The position numbers and the translations under genes were made by a program. Of a DNA stretch of 64,000 nt, positions 1-7,740 are shown piece by piece (position 1 is the stretch's first letter; the number at the start of each line of letters is the position of its first letter). The notes beneath the pieces are model-generated. The model was not told the origin of the DNA and did not search any database. It saw nothing but the letters and a program-made list of their open reading frames with translations. Origin of the DNA: JAJEFO01 sp965221845 (GTDB lineage: Bacteria; Pseudomonadota; Alphaproteobacteria; Rhodobacterales; Rhodobacteraceae); assembly GCA_965221845.1 (NCBI GenBank), contig OZ244919.1, positions 1,798,001-1,862,000 on the forward strand. The letters run 5' to 3'.

Positions 1-204
1 GTTCAGGTCCATCCCGCCGGCGAAGCTCTCCTTGCCGGACGTGATGACGATTCCCTTCACGGCATCGTCGGCCAGCGCCTGACGGACGCATGCGTCCAGC
101 GCCTTGAACCCCTCGACGTCCAGGACGTTCATCGACCTTCCGCGCACGTCCCAGGTGATGACGGCGACTCCGTCGCCGCGGATCTCAAGAGCGAAGTCTG
201 TCAT
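1..204 (-). CDS. FadJ-type 3-hydroxyacyl-CoA dehydrogenase/enoyl-CoA hydratase, N-terminal end only
   Basis: The first 68 codons are present; the gene runs off the left edge of the window. The peptide begins MTDFALEIRGDGVAVITWD and continues through a crotonase-fold start with a stretch reading GIVITSGKESFAGGMDLN. This is the typical beginning of the hydratase half of the bifunctional fatty-acid beta-oxidation alpha subunit. The ATG at 204 is preceded by GGGGAGC at good spacing. It is the last gene of a minus-strand cluster (acyl-CoA dehydrogenase, GST, thiolase, this gene), 52 bases after the thiolase stop. A lone enoyl-CoA hydratase is possible because the dehydrogenase half is outside the window, but the cluster order favours the bifunctional enzyme. 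Confidence 0.8.
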   Translation of the reverse strand, partial: MTDFALEIRGDGVAVITWDVRGRSMNVLDVEGFKALDACVRQALADDAVKGIVITSGKESFAGGMDLN

Positions 205-256
205 CGTCGGCTCCCCGCCCGGGCCTTCCGTTCACGGGCGCATGCGGTTTCCGCTC

Positions 257-1468
257 CTACACGCGCTCCAGGATCGTGGCCGCGCCCATGCCGCTTGCCA
301 CGCAGATCGCGGCAAGGCCGGTCTCCTTGTCCTGGCGTTCCATTTCGTCGAGAAGCGTCCCGATGATGATGGCGCCGGACGCGCCGAGAGGATGACCCAT
401 CGCGATCGCGCCGCCGTTGACGTTGACGACGCCGTGGTCGACGTCAAACGCCTGCATGAACCTCAGGACGACAGAGGAGAAGGCCTCGTTGACCTCGAAG
501 AGGTCTATGTCGCCGACTTTCATTCCGCCGTCGGCCAGAACCCGTTCCGTGGCCGGCACCGGCCCCGTCAGCATGACTGTCGGATCGGTGCCGATCTTCG
601 CGGTGGCCCTGATCCGCGCCCTGGGCGTCAGGCCGCATGCCTCGCCGAACGCCTTCGAGCCGACCAGCAGCGCCGCGGCGCCGTCGACGATGCCGCCGGA
701 ATTCCCTGCATGGTGGACATGGTCGATCCTCTCGAGATGCGGGTACTTCATCAGCGCGACGGCATCGAAGCCGGGCATGGTCTCGCCCTGGTCCCTGAAG
801 GCGGGATCAAGCGCGCTCAGCGCCTGCATGTCGGTATCGGGGCGCATGTGCTCGTCGCGGGCGAGGATCGGCAGCCCGTTCCGGTCGCTGACGGGGACAA
901 CCGAGTCGGCGAACCGGCCCTCGTCCCAGGCCCGTGCCGCGCGCTTCTGGCTTTCGACGGCGTAGGCGTCCGCGTCGTCACGGCTGAATCCGTGCTCGGT
1001 CGCGATGATGTCCGCGGAAACGCCCTGCGGCACGAAACGGATCTTCATCGCAACGCTGGGGTCGACGGCCACGGCCGCGCCGTCGCTGCCCATGGGCACG
1101 CGGCTCATGCATTCGACGCCGCCGGCGATGTACGCCTCGCCCGCGCCGCCCTTCACCTGGTTCGCGGCGAGGTTGACGGCCTCCATGCCGCTCGCGCAGA
1201 AACGGTTGACCGAGAGGCCCGGGATCCGCTCGTCAAGGCCGGAAGCCAGGACGGCAGTCCGCGCGAGACACCCGCCCTGCTCCCTGACCTGGGTCGCGTT
1301 GCCCCAGATCACGTCCTCGACGACATGGCCTTCAAGGCCGTTCCTTCGCTTCATGGCGTCGAGCATGTCGGCCGACAGCCGGACCGGCGTGACCTCGTGC
1401 AGGCCGCCGTCGCTCCGGCCCCTGCCGCGGGGCGAGCGAATCGCGTCGAAGATCCAGGCGTCGCCCAT
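257..1468 (-). CDS. Acetyl-CoA C-acyltransferase (beta-oxidation thiolase)
   Basis: A 403-residue thiolase, normal length for the family, cleaving 3-ketoacyl-CoA in fatty-acid beta-oxidation. Nucleophile Cys91 lies in NRFCASGMEAV. The conserved GHPLGASGA block is near residue 360, and the second catalytic Cys lies in CVASGMGAA near the C-terminus. I chose ATG 1468 because MGDAWIFDAIRSPRGRG matches the usual N-terminus. A GTG at 1486 overlaps the upstream GST stop (GTGA) and would add six residues. It lies between GST and FadJ genes in the same direction, so it is probably co-transcribed. The operon's first gene, an acyl-CoA dehydrogenase, is destroyed, so expression may depend on a promoter inside the wreckage. 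Confidence 0.93.
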   Translation of the reverse strand: MGDAWIFDAIRSPRGRGRSDGGLHEVTPVRLSADMLDAMKRRNGLEGHVVEDVIWGNATQVREQGGCLARTAVLASGLDERIPGLSVNRFCASGMEAVNLAANQVKGGAGEAYIAGGVECMSRVPMGSDGAAVAVDPSVAMKIRFVPQGVSADIIATEHGFSRDDADAYAVESQKRAARAWDEGRFADSVVPVSDRNGLPILARDEHMRPDTDMQALSALDPAFRDQGETMPGFDAVALMKYPHLERIDHVHHAGNSGGIVDGAAALLVGSKAFGEACGLTPRARIRATAKIGTDPTVMLTGPVPATERVLADGGMKVGDIDLFEVNEAFSSVVLRFMQAFDVDHGVVNVNGGAIAMGHPLGASGAIIIGTLLDEMERQDKETGLAAICVASGMGAATILERV

Positions 1469-1482
1469 GGCCGCGCCCTGTC

Positions 1483-2124
1483 TCACGCCGCCCTTGCCGG
1501 GAAGGCCCGCTGCATGAGGTCGTACGGGTGCTTCCAGCCTTCCAGGCCCTCGATCCGCTCCAGCCAGCCGTCTATGGCGGGCCAGTCCTTGCGCTCGAAT
1601 CCGAACGGCTCCTCGTAGAACAGGTAGCCGCAGCAGGTCAGGTCCGCGTTCGTGACGTCGTGCCCGACGATCCAGTCGCGTGACGCGAGATGGTCCTCGA
1701 GAACCCGCAGCGCCGCCCTGAGCCGTCCCTGGAGCCAGGCGATCACGGGCTCGGGACGCTTGTCCGGCGGCACGAAGTTCATCAGGAACCGGGTCGCGCC
1801 GGCCTGGCTCGACAGCTTGTGATTGTCCCAGAGCACCCAGCGGAGCAGCTCGCGACCGCCCTCGGGAGTCCGGGCGCCAAAGAGCCCGGTCCTTTCCGAA
1901 AGATAGTCCTGTATCACGCCGGACTGGGTCAGTCGCACGTCGCCGTCGACCAGGACGGGCGCCTCGCCCATCACGTTCAGGTCACGGCGATAGCCCTCGC
2001 TGCGCGACGCTCCGCTGAAGAAGTCCACGAAGACCGGCTCCCAGTCGAGCGGCCCGAGTTCCAGCGCCAGCGCCGCCTTGTACGAGTGGCCGCTTTCGCC
2101 GAAGCAGTGCAGCTTCATCGTCAT
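1483..2124 (-). CDS. Glutathione S-transferase family protein
   Basis: 213 residues. The N-terminal thioredoxin-like half starts MTMKLHCFGESGHSYKAALAL and contains a GEAPVLVDGD segment in the place of the cis-Pro loop and a TQSGVIQDYL segment resembling the glutathione gamma-glutamyl site. The C-terminal half is helical. The start at 2124 has GGAGGG just upstream, although the second ATG (2118) is better spaced from it. GST genes at this place between acyl-CoA dehydrogenase and thiolase are common in Rhodobacterales, so a role linked to acyl-CoA metabolism is likely but not proven. The open frame continues upstream only because it reads into remains of the broken dehydrogenase in another frame. 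Confidence 0.88.
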   Translation of the reverse strand: MTMKLHCFGESGHSYKAALALELGPLDWEPVFVDFFSGASRSEGYRRDLNVMGEAPVLVDGDVRLTQSGVIQDYLSERTGLFGARTPEGGRELLRWVLWDNHKLSSQAGATRFLMNFVPPDKRPEPVIAWLQGRLRAALRVLEDHLASRDWIVGHDVTNADLTCCGYLFYEEPFGFERKDWPAIDGWLERIEGLEGWKHPYDLMQRAFPARAA

Positions 2125-2580
2125 TCGCCCTCCAGTCCGAAACATCCGGCGCCGGGATCGGTCACGGCCTCCGCCGCTCCGTTCGTGACCCGCGCCAGGT
2201 GCAGGCCCGTCGCCGGCAGCTGCCGAGACATGCAGCAGCGTCCGGCCAGGATTTTCGCGCTGCAGTATCCGGCGTCCCCGGCCCCGAGCGCAAGGGCTTC
2301 CGTCGACGCGTCGCATGAAGCAGAGGCACGCATGGCCGAACAGGTGCATGAAGTCGTACGATCCCGCCAGCGCGTGCGGCAGGTTCCCGGCGCCATCCCG
2401 CAGCAAGTGCGTCCCGGCCGCCCGCAAGTCCCTTGCGGCCGCTTTCGGCGGGTCGAGGAAATCCGTCGCGAGCGACTCGCTGCCTTCGCTATCCTTGATG
2501 AAGCCTGTCACCAGGCCGAGGAACGACATGAACGTCTCGCCGCAGTTGGCGGGAAGCTTCCGGCTCACGAGATCGGGTGT
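2125..2580 (-). pseudogene. Acyl-CoA dehydrogenase, C-terminal fragment
   Basis: Remains of the last part of an approximately 590-residue acyl-CoA dehydrogenase. One frame reads DLVSRKLPANCGETFMSFLGLVTG followed by FIKDSEGSESL, DFLDPPKAAARDL and SGSYDFMHLFGH-like sequence. About 2390 the match shifts to another frame and continues AKILAGRCCMSRQLPATG and HLARVTNGA. These segments occur in order in intact family members. It ends directly in front of the GST start, the usual operon position. At least one frameshift separates the two parts, and the preceding ~90 residues of the protein are missing altogether, so it is not functional. Companion fragments lie at 4007-4140 and 5662-6604. Confidence 0.82.
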
Positions 2581-3002
2581 AGCCCAGCTTTGTTGATAGG
2601 GCGGCAACGGCCTGACTCGCCAGCCAGTCGAGGAAGTCGGGCAGCCTTTACTGCATAGCGCTGCGAGGCCATCGTGCGCATCTGCGGCTCTCTTCCGCCA
2701 CGCTTGCCTTGCGGCGCTCCCGGCACGGGTCCGTTGCCCGCGGGCCGGACGTCCGGGAAGGAAGGGGCGGGCACGGCACAGGTTCACGAATTGTTGCAAA
2801 AGCGCGGCGCCCGGGCTTGCAAGGACGGCATCGTCGGCGCCTTCTCCGGTCAGCCCGTGCGCCGTGGCCGTCGCTCCCCGAACGACGGGCATGCGTCAGG
2901 GCGGCAGGCGCGGCTTCCGGGAACGCCGGACCTCCGCCCGGCCCGGACCCCTGGACCGCGCCCGCCCCCGGCGGGCGCACACCGACAGACAAGGAGACCG
3001 TC
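2581..3002. other. Foreign block inside the broken dehydrogenase; no supported gene
   Basis: Open frames here on both strands are short, Arg/Pro/Ala-rich and mutually overlapping, as expected by chance at this GC content. The block separates the C-terminal dehydrogenase fragment from the small secreted-protein gene at 3003 and presumably holds that gene's promoter. I could not find inverted ends that would define an element here. AAGGAGAC just before 3003 is the ribosome binding site of the next gene. Confidence 0.5.
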
Positions 3003-3581
3003 ATGAACCACCGGACCCCCCCCCCCCTGCTGGCCGCCCTCCTTCTGGCACTCAGCGCCGCCCCCGCCCTCGCCCAGACACCACCGTGCAGCGTCACGGT
3101 CGCGAATGTCTGGTCGGATGACCAAGGCCGGACCTTTGACAGCAACACCAACACCCTGACCGTCGAGGAGGGGGCGTACTGGGAGTTCGACCTGCAGTAC
3201 AGCTGCGGCGCCCTCCAGGCCGGCGAGAGCCCGGCCGTCTCCATCACCAAGCCCTCCGCAATCCGGTTCGACACGCCTGACTTCCGGGGCGGCATCTCGG
3301 AAGTGGACGGGGTGGCCGACGGGGATGCCCTGACCGGGGCCTGTCTGATGGAGGCCGGCTGCCGGATCGAGATCTTCGGCACCTCCAAGGACAACAACTG
3401 CCGCAATCAGGGGGCCACGGTGCAACGGATGCAGGCGCAGACCCGGGTCACCAACACCCTGTCGGGGGGCGCCATCCATCTCTCCGATCTGCTGACCGTC
3501 ACCATCGTGGCGACCGATGACGACACCGTCAGCCAGAAATACCTCGACATGGGCTACACGCAATGGAAGCCGACCTGCTAG
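3003..3581 (+). CDS. Small secreted protein of unknown function with a poly-C tract in its signal peptide
   Basis: 192 residues. ATG 3003 follows AAGGAGAC. A clear Sec signal peptide (charged MNHR, then a hydrophobic Leu/Ala core ending in ALA before QTPP) gives a mature protein of about 168 residues with six cysteines, which suggests disulphides in the periplasm or outside the cell. I do not recognise a family. The mature part alternates short hydrophobic and polar segments, as in a beta-rich domain (for example YWEFDLQYSCG and LLTVTIVATDDD). Codons 5-9 lie in a run of 12 C residues (3016-3027), so gain or loss of one C would abolish the product. The gene lies within an insertion that breaks an acyl-CoA dehydrogenase, so it is probably acquired. 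Confidence 0.7.
   Translation: MNHRTPPPLLAALLLALSAAPALAQTPPCSVTVANVWSDDQGRTFDSNTNTLTVEEGAYWEFDLQYSCGALQAGESPAVSITKPSAIRFDTPDFRGGISEVDGVADGDALTGACLMEAGCRIEIFGTSKDNNCRNQGATVQRMQAQTRVTNTLSGGAIHLSDLLTVTIVATDDDTVSQKYLDMGYTQWKPTC
3016..3027 (+). repeat. C12 homopolymer inside the coding start of the secreted-protein gene
   Basis: Twelve consecutive C bases follow an A at 3015 and precede TGCTGG. They encode the end of Thr5, Pro6-8 and the first base of Leu9. Such tracts slip during replication and are classic phase-variation switches. An assembly error in run length is the alternative; with 12 C the frame is open. Confidence 0.9.
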
Positions 3582-4006
3582 CCTGAGTTCCCGACGGCGC
3601 CGGCTGTCATGATCCGGCCCCGCGGCAGTCCGCGCGGATCCGCTGCCCGGGCCCGGTTCCGCGGCGGCCCGGGCCGGCGACGGCGGCGGCTTCCCGCACC
3701 GGCCGCCCGCCTTCCGGCGTTCCGAAAGGTTTCATGCGGCGTCTTTCATGATGCTGCTGGCGTTCAGATGCGGGCCTGTCCGGGCCGGTTTCGCCACGAA
3801 GCCCCGCAGCGTCCGGACCGCGGGGACGGCAGCCGCGAGCGGCGCTGAGGCTCTCAAGGACATTGAAATTGCCTTTTCTGCCCGGCTCTTGCCCGTCTGG
3901 CCGCAGCAAGGCCGATCCGGCGGGAAAAGCCTGCGAAAGAGAATTCGTGGCTGCCGTGCGACCGACTGACAATGAGAACAAAGAAATCCTGTCGGGAATT
4001 GCTGCA
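3582..4006. repeat. Spacer ending in a repeat shared with 19.29-19.42 kb
   Basis: From 3582 to about 3870 I see no gene. From about 3870 to 4006 the sequence is clearly homologous, with scattered substitutions, to 19290-19422 plus 20673-20679. Shared anchors are TGCCCGGCTC, GATCCGGCGGGAAA, GGCTGCCG and GACTGACAATGA, ending in CTGTCGGGAATTGCT here and CTGGCGGGAATTGCT there. The repeat stops exactly where acyl-CoA dehydrogenase sequence resumes, so it is probably the terminal part of a mobile element. The 19 kb copy has been split by an IS1595 insertion; this copy represents the empty site. Confidence 0.65.
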
Positions 4007-4140
4007 TCGCCGCGGCCTCCTCGTCCCCCGCCCTGAGCGACCGGTCGCTCGTCTCGGCACACCAGAACGCCAGGGCGCGAGCGCCTTCGATGAAGGACTC
4101 CTGATCGAGCAGGTTGCGGCGCACGTCCGGGTGGACAATC
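4007..4140 (-). pseudogene. Acyl-CoA dehydrogenase, middle fragment
   Basis: The minus strand reads IVHPDVRRNLLDQESF, then EGARALAFWCAETSDRS and LRAGDEEAAAM. This matches the segment of acyl-CoA dehydrogenases that follows the ...GPADPI/V motif. It is bounded on the left by the repeat ending at 4006 and on the right by the ACAG duplication of the IS at 4145. Joining it to the fragment at 5662 across one ACAG restores GPADPVIVHPD in frame, which proves both pieces come from one gene. Confidence 0.88.
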
Positions 4141-4255
4141 ACAGCCCATCTTTAACATCTTGTGAAAAAAAGCTTTATGTTCAATACGTTAAAAAACGTA
4201 GTGGCACTACAGACTTGGATTTACGGGATTTTTGCGCGACGGCTTGTCGGCGGTT

Positions 4256-5452
4256 TCAGACGATGGTCTTGCGCAGGTTCGGGGCCGGGGATGCGATCTG
4301 CATCGCCTGATAGATTGCGGCCTGGTCGGCATTCGGGAGCGCGGTGTTGCGCACATGCACCCGGCGGCCGTCGGGGCGGGCGAAGGCGGTGGTGATGCGG
4401 GGCAAGGTCCGCAGGGCGTTGCGGATCGTCGTCCAACTTGCGGTCAGTCCGGTCTGGGCCATGCGCGTCCGGAGGACCTGGATCGCCTGGTAGGCGATCA
4501 CCGAGATGAAGAGATGCCCATCCGCGCGGCGTTCCTTATGGTGGTAGATGGGGCGGAGACCGAGCTCGGACTTGAGGGACCGGAAGACGGATTCGACATC
4601 CGTGAGCATCGCGTAGGCTTTCCACATCGCCTCCGCGTCCCAATCGAGACAATTCGACCGCAGGCTGTAGACGCCGGGTTTCTGCAGCATGGAGCCGTCC
4701 GACGGGTTCAGCTCCCACGTGATTGCCACCGCCCGTTTATTCTCCGGATCGGGCGTGACGGTGATGGTGTAATGCTGCGCGACCACGGCGTTCGCCTTCT
4801 GGAGCTGTCCGATCTTGCGCTGGACATAGGGCAAGGTCTTCCGTGTTCGGGGCTTTGCGAGATTTGCGTGCAGATCCTGGAGACCCTGTTCGAACCGATC
4901 CTGGAAGTGCGTGATCAGACCGGTCTCCTTCTTCTCCCGTGCTTGCGAGTGGCACCGCAGGAGAACCTCCGTGTACGGGGTCGCGTCTTCCTCCTGATCT
5001 TCCACACGATCGAGACAGACAGCGATCTCCTCCTGCCCGGCGGTTGTGACGGTCGTGGTTGCAGCGTCGGGGTCGAACACCCGAGCGGGGCTGCGGGAGA
5101 CGACGAGGTAGATATACCCTTCAGACCGCATCCAGGCGAGGTTCTCCTCGGTGGCAATGCCCCGGTCCATGACGATGATGCCACCCTTGGGTACGCCGAG
5201 GGTGGTCAACATCGTCGCCAGCGTGCGCGCCTCGACGACGTTACCGGGGAAGATCTCGGTCCGGCGCAGAAAGCCGCTGCTGTCGAGAACGGCGCCCAGC
5301 GTGAGGAGGGGCGCATCCGAGCGCCGCTCCTTCGAATGCCCGTGCCTCGCCTTGGGCTGGCCTGAAGCCTCACCCTCGAAACAGGTGTTTGTCAGATCAT
5401 ACAGCGTGACGACTGGCTGCAGGTTGAACAACGTCTCGACCGCGCCGAACAT
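4256..5452 (-). CDS. IS4/IS1634-type DDE transposase, probably 5'-truncated
   Basis: 398 residues in the open frame, starting MFGAVETLFNLQPVVTLYDLTNTCFEGEA, which corresponds to the interior of IS1634-like transposases where the first catalytic Asp lies in YDLTNTCFEG. The second Asp is in GIIVMDRGIATEENL, and the Glu region near VESVFRSLKSELGLRPIYHH carries the YREK-like helix. Family members usually have 100-200 more residues at the N-terminus. That part would lie upstream of 5452, where a palindromic element occupies the sequence and the remaining space is too short. It is therefore probably non-functional. The C-terminus is complete and ends 111 bases from the left IS end. Confidence 0.8.
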   Translation of the reverse strand: MFGAVETLFNLQPVVTLYDLTNTCFEGEASGQPKARHGHSKERRSDAPLLTLGAVLDSSGFLRRTEIFPGNVVEARTLATMLTTLGVPKGGIIVMDRGIATEENLAWMRSEGYIYLVVSRSPARVFDPDAATTTVTTAGQEEIAVCLDRVEDQEEDATPYTEVLLRCHSQAREKKETGLITHFQDRFEQGLQDLHANLAKPRTRKTLPYVQRKIGQLQKANAVVAQHYTITVTPDPENKRAVAITWELNPSDGSMLQKPGVYSLRSNCLDWDAEAMWKAYAMLTDVESVFRSLKSELGLRPIYHHKERRADGHLFISVIAYQAIQVLRTRMAQTGLTASWTTIRNALRTLPRITTAFARPDGRRVHVRNTALPNADQAAIYQAMQIASPAPNLRKTIV

Positions 5453-5477
5453 GTGGTCCTCAAGTGCCTTTTTGTGT

Positions 5478-5589
5478 TCCCCCGTTCCACTCTGAAGTGC
5501 AACACCTGATGCACGATTCGCAACATCATGTGTCGCCGAACGACCAGGAACACTGCATCAGGTGTTGCACTTCAGAGTGGAACGGGGGA
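5478..5589. mobile_element. 112-bp palindromic element (MITE-like) derived from an IS30 end
   Basis: Two perfect 36-bp inverted arms (5478-5513 and 5554-5589) flank a 40-bp centre. The core of each arm, TTCCACTCTGAAGTGCAACA, matches the terminal inverted repeat of the IS30-family element at 24.3-25.6 kb. Centre plus right arm is identical over about 76 bases to that element's right end (25554-25629). It therefore looks like a non-autonomous derivative formed by duplication and inversion of one IS30 end, potentially mobilised in trans. It would fold into a long hairpin if transcribed. Confidence 0.85.
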
Positions 5590-5661
5590 CATGATAAATT
5601 CCACCCGATCAAGAAAATCCTCGAATGTGGCCTTTTGCCGCGAAATTTTGTTAAAGATGGG

Positions 5662-6604
5662 ACAGGATCGGCGGGGCCGTCCGGATTCCTCGCCCCGGCC
5701 ACGTCCCGGCCCTGAAGCCGTGCGCGGGCGAAAGCGATGGCGTTCCGGCAGGCGACTTCGGCCTGCGCGCAGCCCTGGAGCGCCACCAGGAGCCTTGCGT
5801 CGTTCATCATCGTGAACATGGCCCGCATGCTCTTGCCGGCCTCTCCGACAAGCCAGCGCGCCGCAGGAGAGCCGGTTACGCTTTCCGGGCATGCCGTCCG
5901 CGTCGGGAAGGAACTTCGGCACAACGAACAGGGAAACGCCCCTGGTTCCCTCCGGGGCGCAGGGAATGCGCGCAAGCACGAGGTGAACGATGTTCTCGGT
6001 CAGATCGTGCTCGCCGCCGGAAATCCAGATCTTCTGGCCCGAGATCCCGCAGCTGCCGTCATCCGCCGGTTCGGCCCTCGTGCGAACGAGCCCCAGACCG
6101 GTGCCGCAATGCGGCTCCGTCAGGTCCATCGTTCCCGACCAGCGCCCCTCGTGCATCGGCGGAACGTAGGTGGCCCTCCGCCGATCCGTGCGCCGTCAAC
6201 GTCAGCGCCGCGCAGTTCACGAACCCTGCATACATCTGGAAAGCCATGTTCGCGGACGAGAAGATCTCGCCGACCGCCGTGTTCAGGAGATTCGGCATGC
6301 CCTGCCCGCCATGGTCCGGGTCGGCAGCGAGACCCATCCAGCCACCCGCCGCCATCTCGTCCCGGGCCGCCTTGAAACCTTCCAGCGTGCGCACGAACCC
6401 GTTCGCGAGCCTGCAGCCTTGCGTGTCCCCGACGGCGTTCAGCGGCTGCAGCACGCTGACGGCGATCCTGCCGGCCTCCTACAGAACCGCCGCCGTGACG
6501 CCGCGGTCAAGGTCCCCGTAGCCCGGAACGTCGCTCTCGCTCAACTTGAACAGGTCATGAAGCAGGAACTGCTGATCCTTCACGGGAGGGGTGTAGGCAG
6601 GCAT
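5662..6604 (-). pseudogene. Acyl-CoA dehydrogenase, N-terminal fragment
   Basis: ATG 6604 begins MPAYTPPVKDQQFLLHDLF, a normal start for the large acyl-CoA dehydrogenases of beta-oxidation clusters. An in-frame TAG (6479-6481) follows TAAVL. The frame then resumes as EAGRIAVSVLQPLNAVGD. A frameshift near 6170 moves the match to a frame with GTMDLTEPHCGTGLGL and ISGGEHDLTENIVHLVLARIP. About 25 residues are lost before GEAGKSMRAMFTMMNDARLL and CRNAIAFARARLQGR in a third frame. It ends at GPADPV where the IS inserted. The nonsense, frameshift, deletion and two insertions mean long-standing inactivation. Confidence 0.88.
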
Positions 6605-6802
6605 AGGCAGGCATCCTGATCTCGCCCCCGGCGCGCCGTTCGGGTCGCCCCTTCCGTAGCGGCAAAGTCCGTGCAGCGCCGCAATCCCCTCTGCATGCGG
6701 GCGGGCACGGCATGGCCGCATGGCAGGCGCCCTTGATGTCATGCGGCCGCGCGGCTTGCCGAAGCCGGTCAAAAGGACGAAAACCCGCAAAGGATGCCAC
6801 GC

Positions 6803-7231
6803 ATGCCCGACAGGTCCGGAACCCGCGCAAAGCGGGCGCGTCGACTCATCGACGAGCTGCCCTTCTGCCGGGCCATGAACATGGCTCTCGAGGAAACGGG
6901 CGAAGGCACCGCGGTCGTCTCCATGCCCTGGAGCGACCGCCTGGTGGGCGACCCCGTCACGGGAGTCGCGCACGGCGGCGCCGTTTCCTCCTTGCTGGAC
7001 ACCTGCGGCGGCATTGCCGTCCTCTCGCATCCTGCCGGGCCGCCGGGCACCGCAACGCTGAATTTCCGGATCGACTACATGCGGCCCGCGACGCCCGGAC
7101 AGACGATAACGGCTCACGCGACCTGCTACCACATGACCCGGAGCGTCGCCTTCGTCCGGACCGTGGCGACCGACGAGGACAGCGAAAGCCCCGTGGCGAC
7201 GGCAACGAGCGCGTTCGTGGTGCAGGCATGA
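6803..7231 (+). CDS. PaaI-type hotdog-fold acyl-CoA thioesterase
   Basis: 142 residues from ATG 6803. AAAGG stands at normal distance from this start, whereas the ATG at 6794 directly abuts it. Family features include the HGGAVSSLLDTCGG helix (the HGG motif with an acidic residue in the following helix), NFRIDYMRPA and a final strand ending TATSAFVV. Such proteins hydrolyse short-chain or aromatic acyl-CoA thioesters in the cytoplasm. The stop overlaps the start of a second thioesterase by four bases. The location next to a beta-oxidation operon suggests a role in acyl-CoA release; the substrate is unknown. Confidence 0.87.
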   Translation: MPDRSGTRAKRARRLIDELPFCRAMNMALEETGEGTAVVSMPWSDRLVGDPVTGVAHGGAVSSLLDTCGGIAVLSHPAGPPGTATLNFRIDYMRPATPGQTITAHATCYHMTRSVAFVRTVATDEDSESPVATATSAFVVQA

Positions 7232-7740
7232 CGCGGACGCGGCCCGAGCCGGTCCAGGTCGTGAAGCAGCGGCGCGACGCGGCGCTCCGCGCGCTCGTGG
7301 CCGGCATCCCGTTCGTCCGGTTCCTCGGAATCGCGTTCGAGCGTCACGGAGACGAGCTGACGGCCGTGCTCCGGTTCGAAGGAATGCAGGTCGGCAACCC
7401 CGACCTGCCGGCACTGCATGGCGGGGTGACGGCAGCGTTCCTGGAGACCGCGGCACTGGTCGAGCTTGGCTGGCAGAGCCTGTGGCAAGAGATCGAGAGC
7501 GGCAGGCTGGACGCCGAATCGCTGACCCCCGGCACGTTGCCGCGCATGCCGAAGACGATCGGCATGACCGTGGACTACCTTCGTTCGGGCCTGCCGCGGG
7601 ACACCTATGCACGGGCCCGCGTCAACCGTTCCGGCCGCCGATACGCGAGCGTCAGCGCCGAGGCCTGGCAGGACAATCGCATGCGGCCGATTGCGCAGGC
7701 GACGGGACACTTCCTGATGCCGTCGCCCGCCTCCGGATGA
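7228..7740 (+). CDS. PaaI-type thioesterase, second copy
   Basis: 170 residues; ATG 7228 overlaps the preceding stop (ATGA), so translation is probably coupled. It contains the HGGVTAAFLETAALVEL helix and the MTVDYLRSGLPRDTYARA strand typical of hotdog thioesterases. It is longer than its neighbour and only distantly similar, with an N-terminal helical extension and an insert before PRMPKTIGM. Its stop overlaps the start of a MATE exporter. The pair may form a heteromeric or paralogous thioesterase set; the substrate cannot be read from the sequence. Confidence 0.85.
   Translation: MTRTRPEPVQVVKQRRDAALRALVAGIPFVRFLGIAFERHGDELTAVLRFEGMQVGNPDLPALHGGVTAAFLETAALVELGWQSLWQEIESGRLDAESLTPGTLPRMPKTIGMTVDYLRSGLPRDTYARARVNRSGRRYASVSAEAWQDNRMRPIAQATGHFLMPSPASG

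Larger units (their letters stand above)
4145..5661 (-). mobile_element. IS element (IS4/IS1634-like), ACAG target duplication
   Basis: The left end starts CCCATCTTTAACA and the right end finishes with its exact reverse complement, TGTTAAAGATGGG. Both are flanked by ACAG (4141-4144 and 5662-5665). Removing the element and one ACAG restores the reading frame of the interrupted acyl-CoA dehydrogenase, so the borders are firm. It contains a transposase gene on the minus strand (4256-5452) and a 112-bp palindromic element (5478-5589) that inserted later near the transposase 5' end. Confidence 0.92.

Noticed and set aside
104..1618. 504-codon plus-strand open frame opposite the thiolase
   Set aside because: The minus strand has a thiolase with all catalytic motifs; the plus frame has none.
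2648..3406. 252-codon minus-strand frame opposite the secreted-protein gene
   Set aside because: No domain and no ribosome site; the plus strand has a clear signal peptide and Shine-Dalgarno.
4160..4210. A-rich segment looking like a strong promoter
   Set aside because: It is the left terminal region of the IS at 4145-5661; no gene starts downstream in a matching direction.
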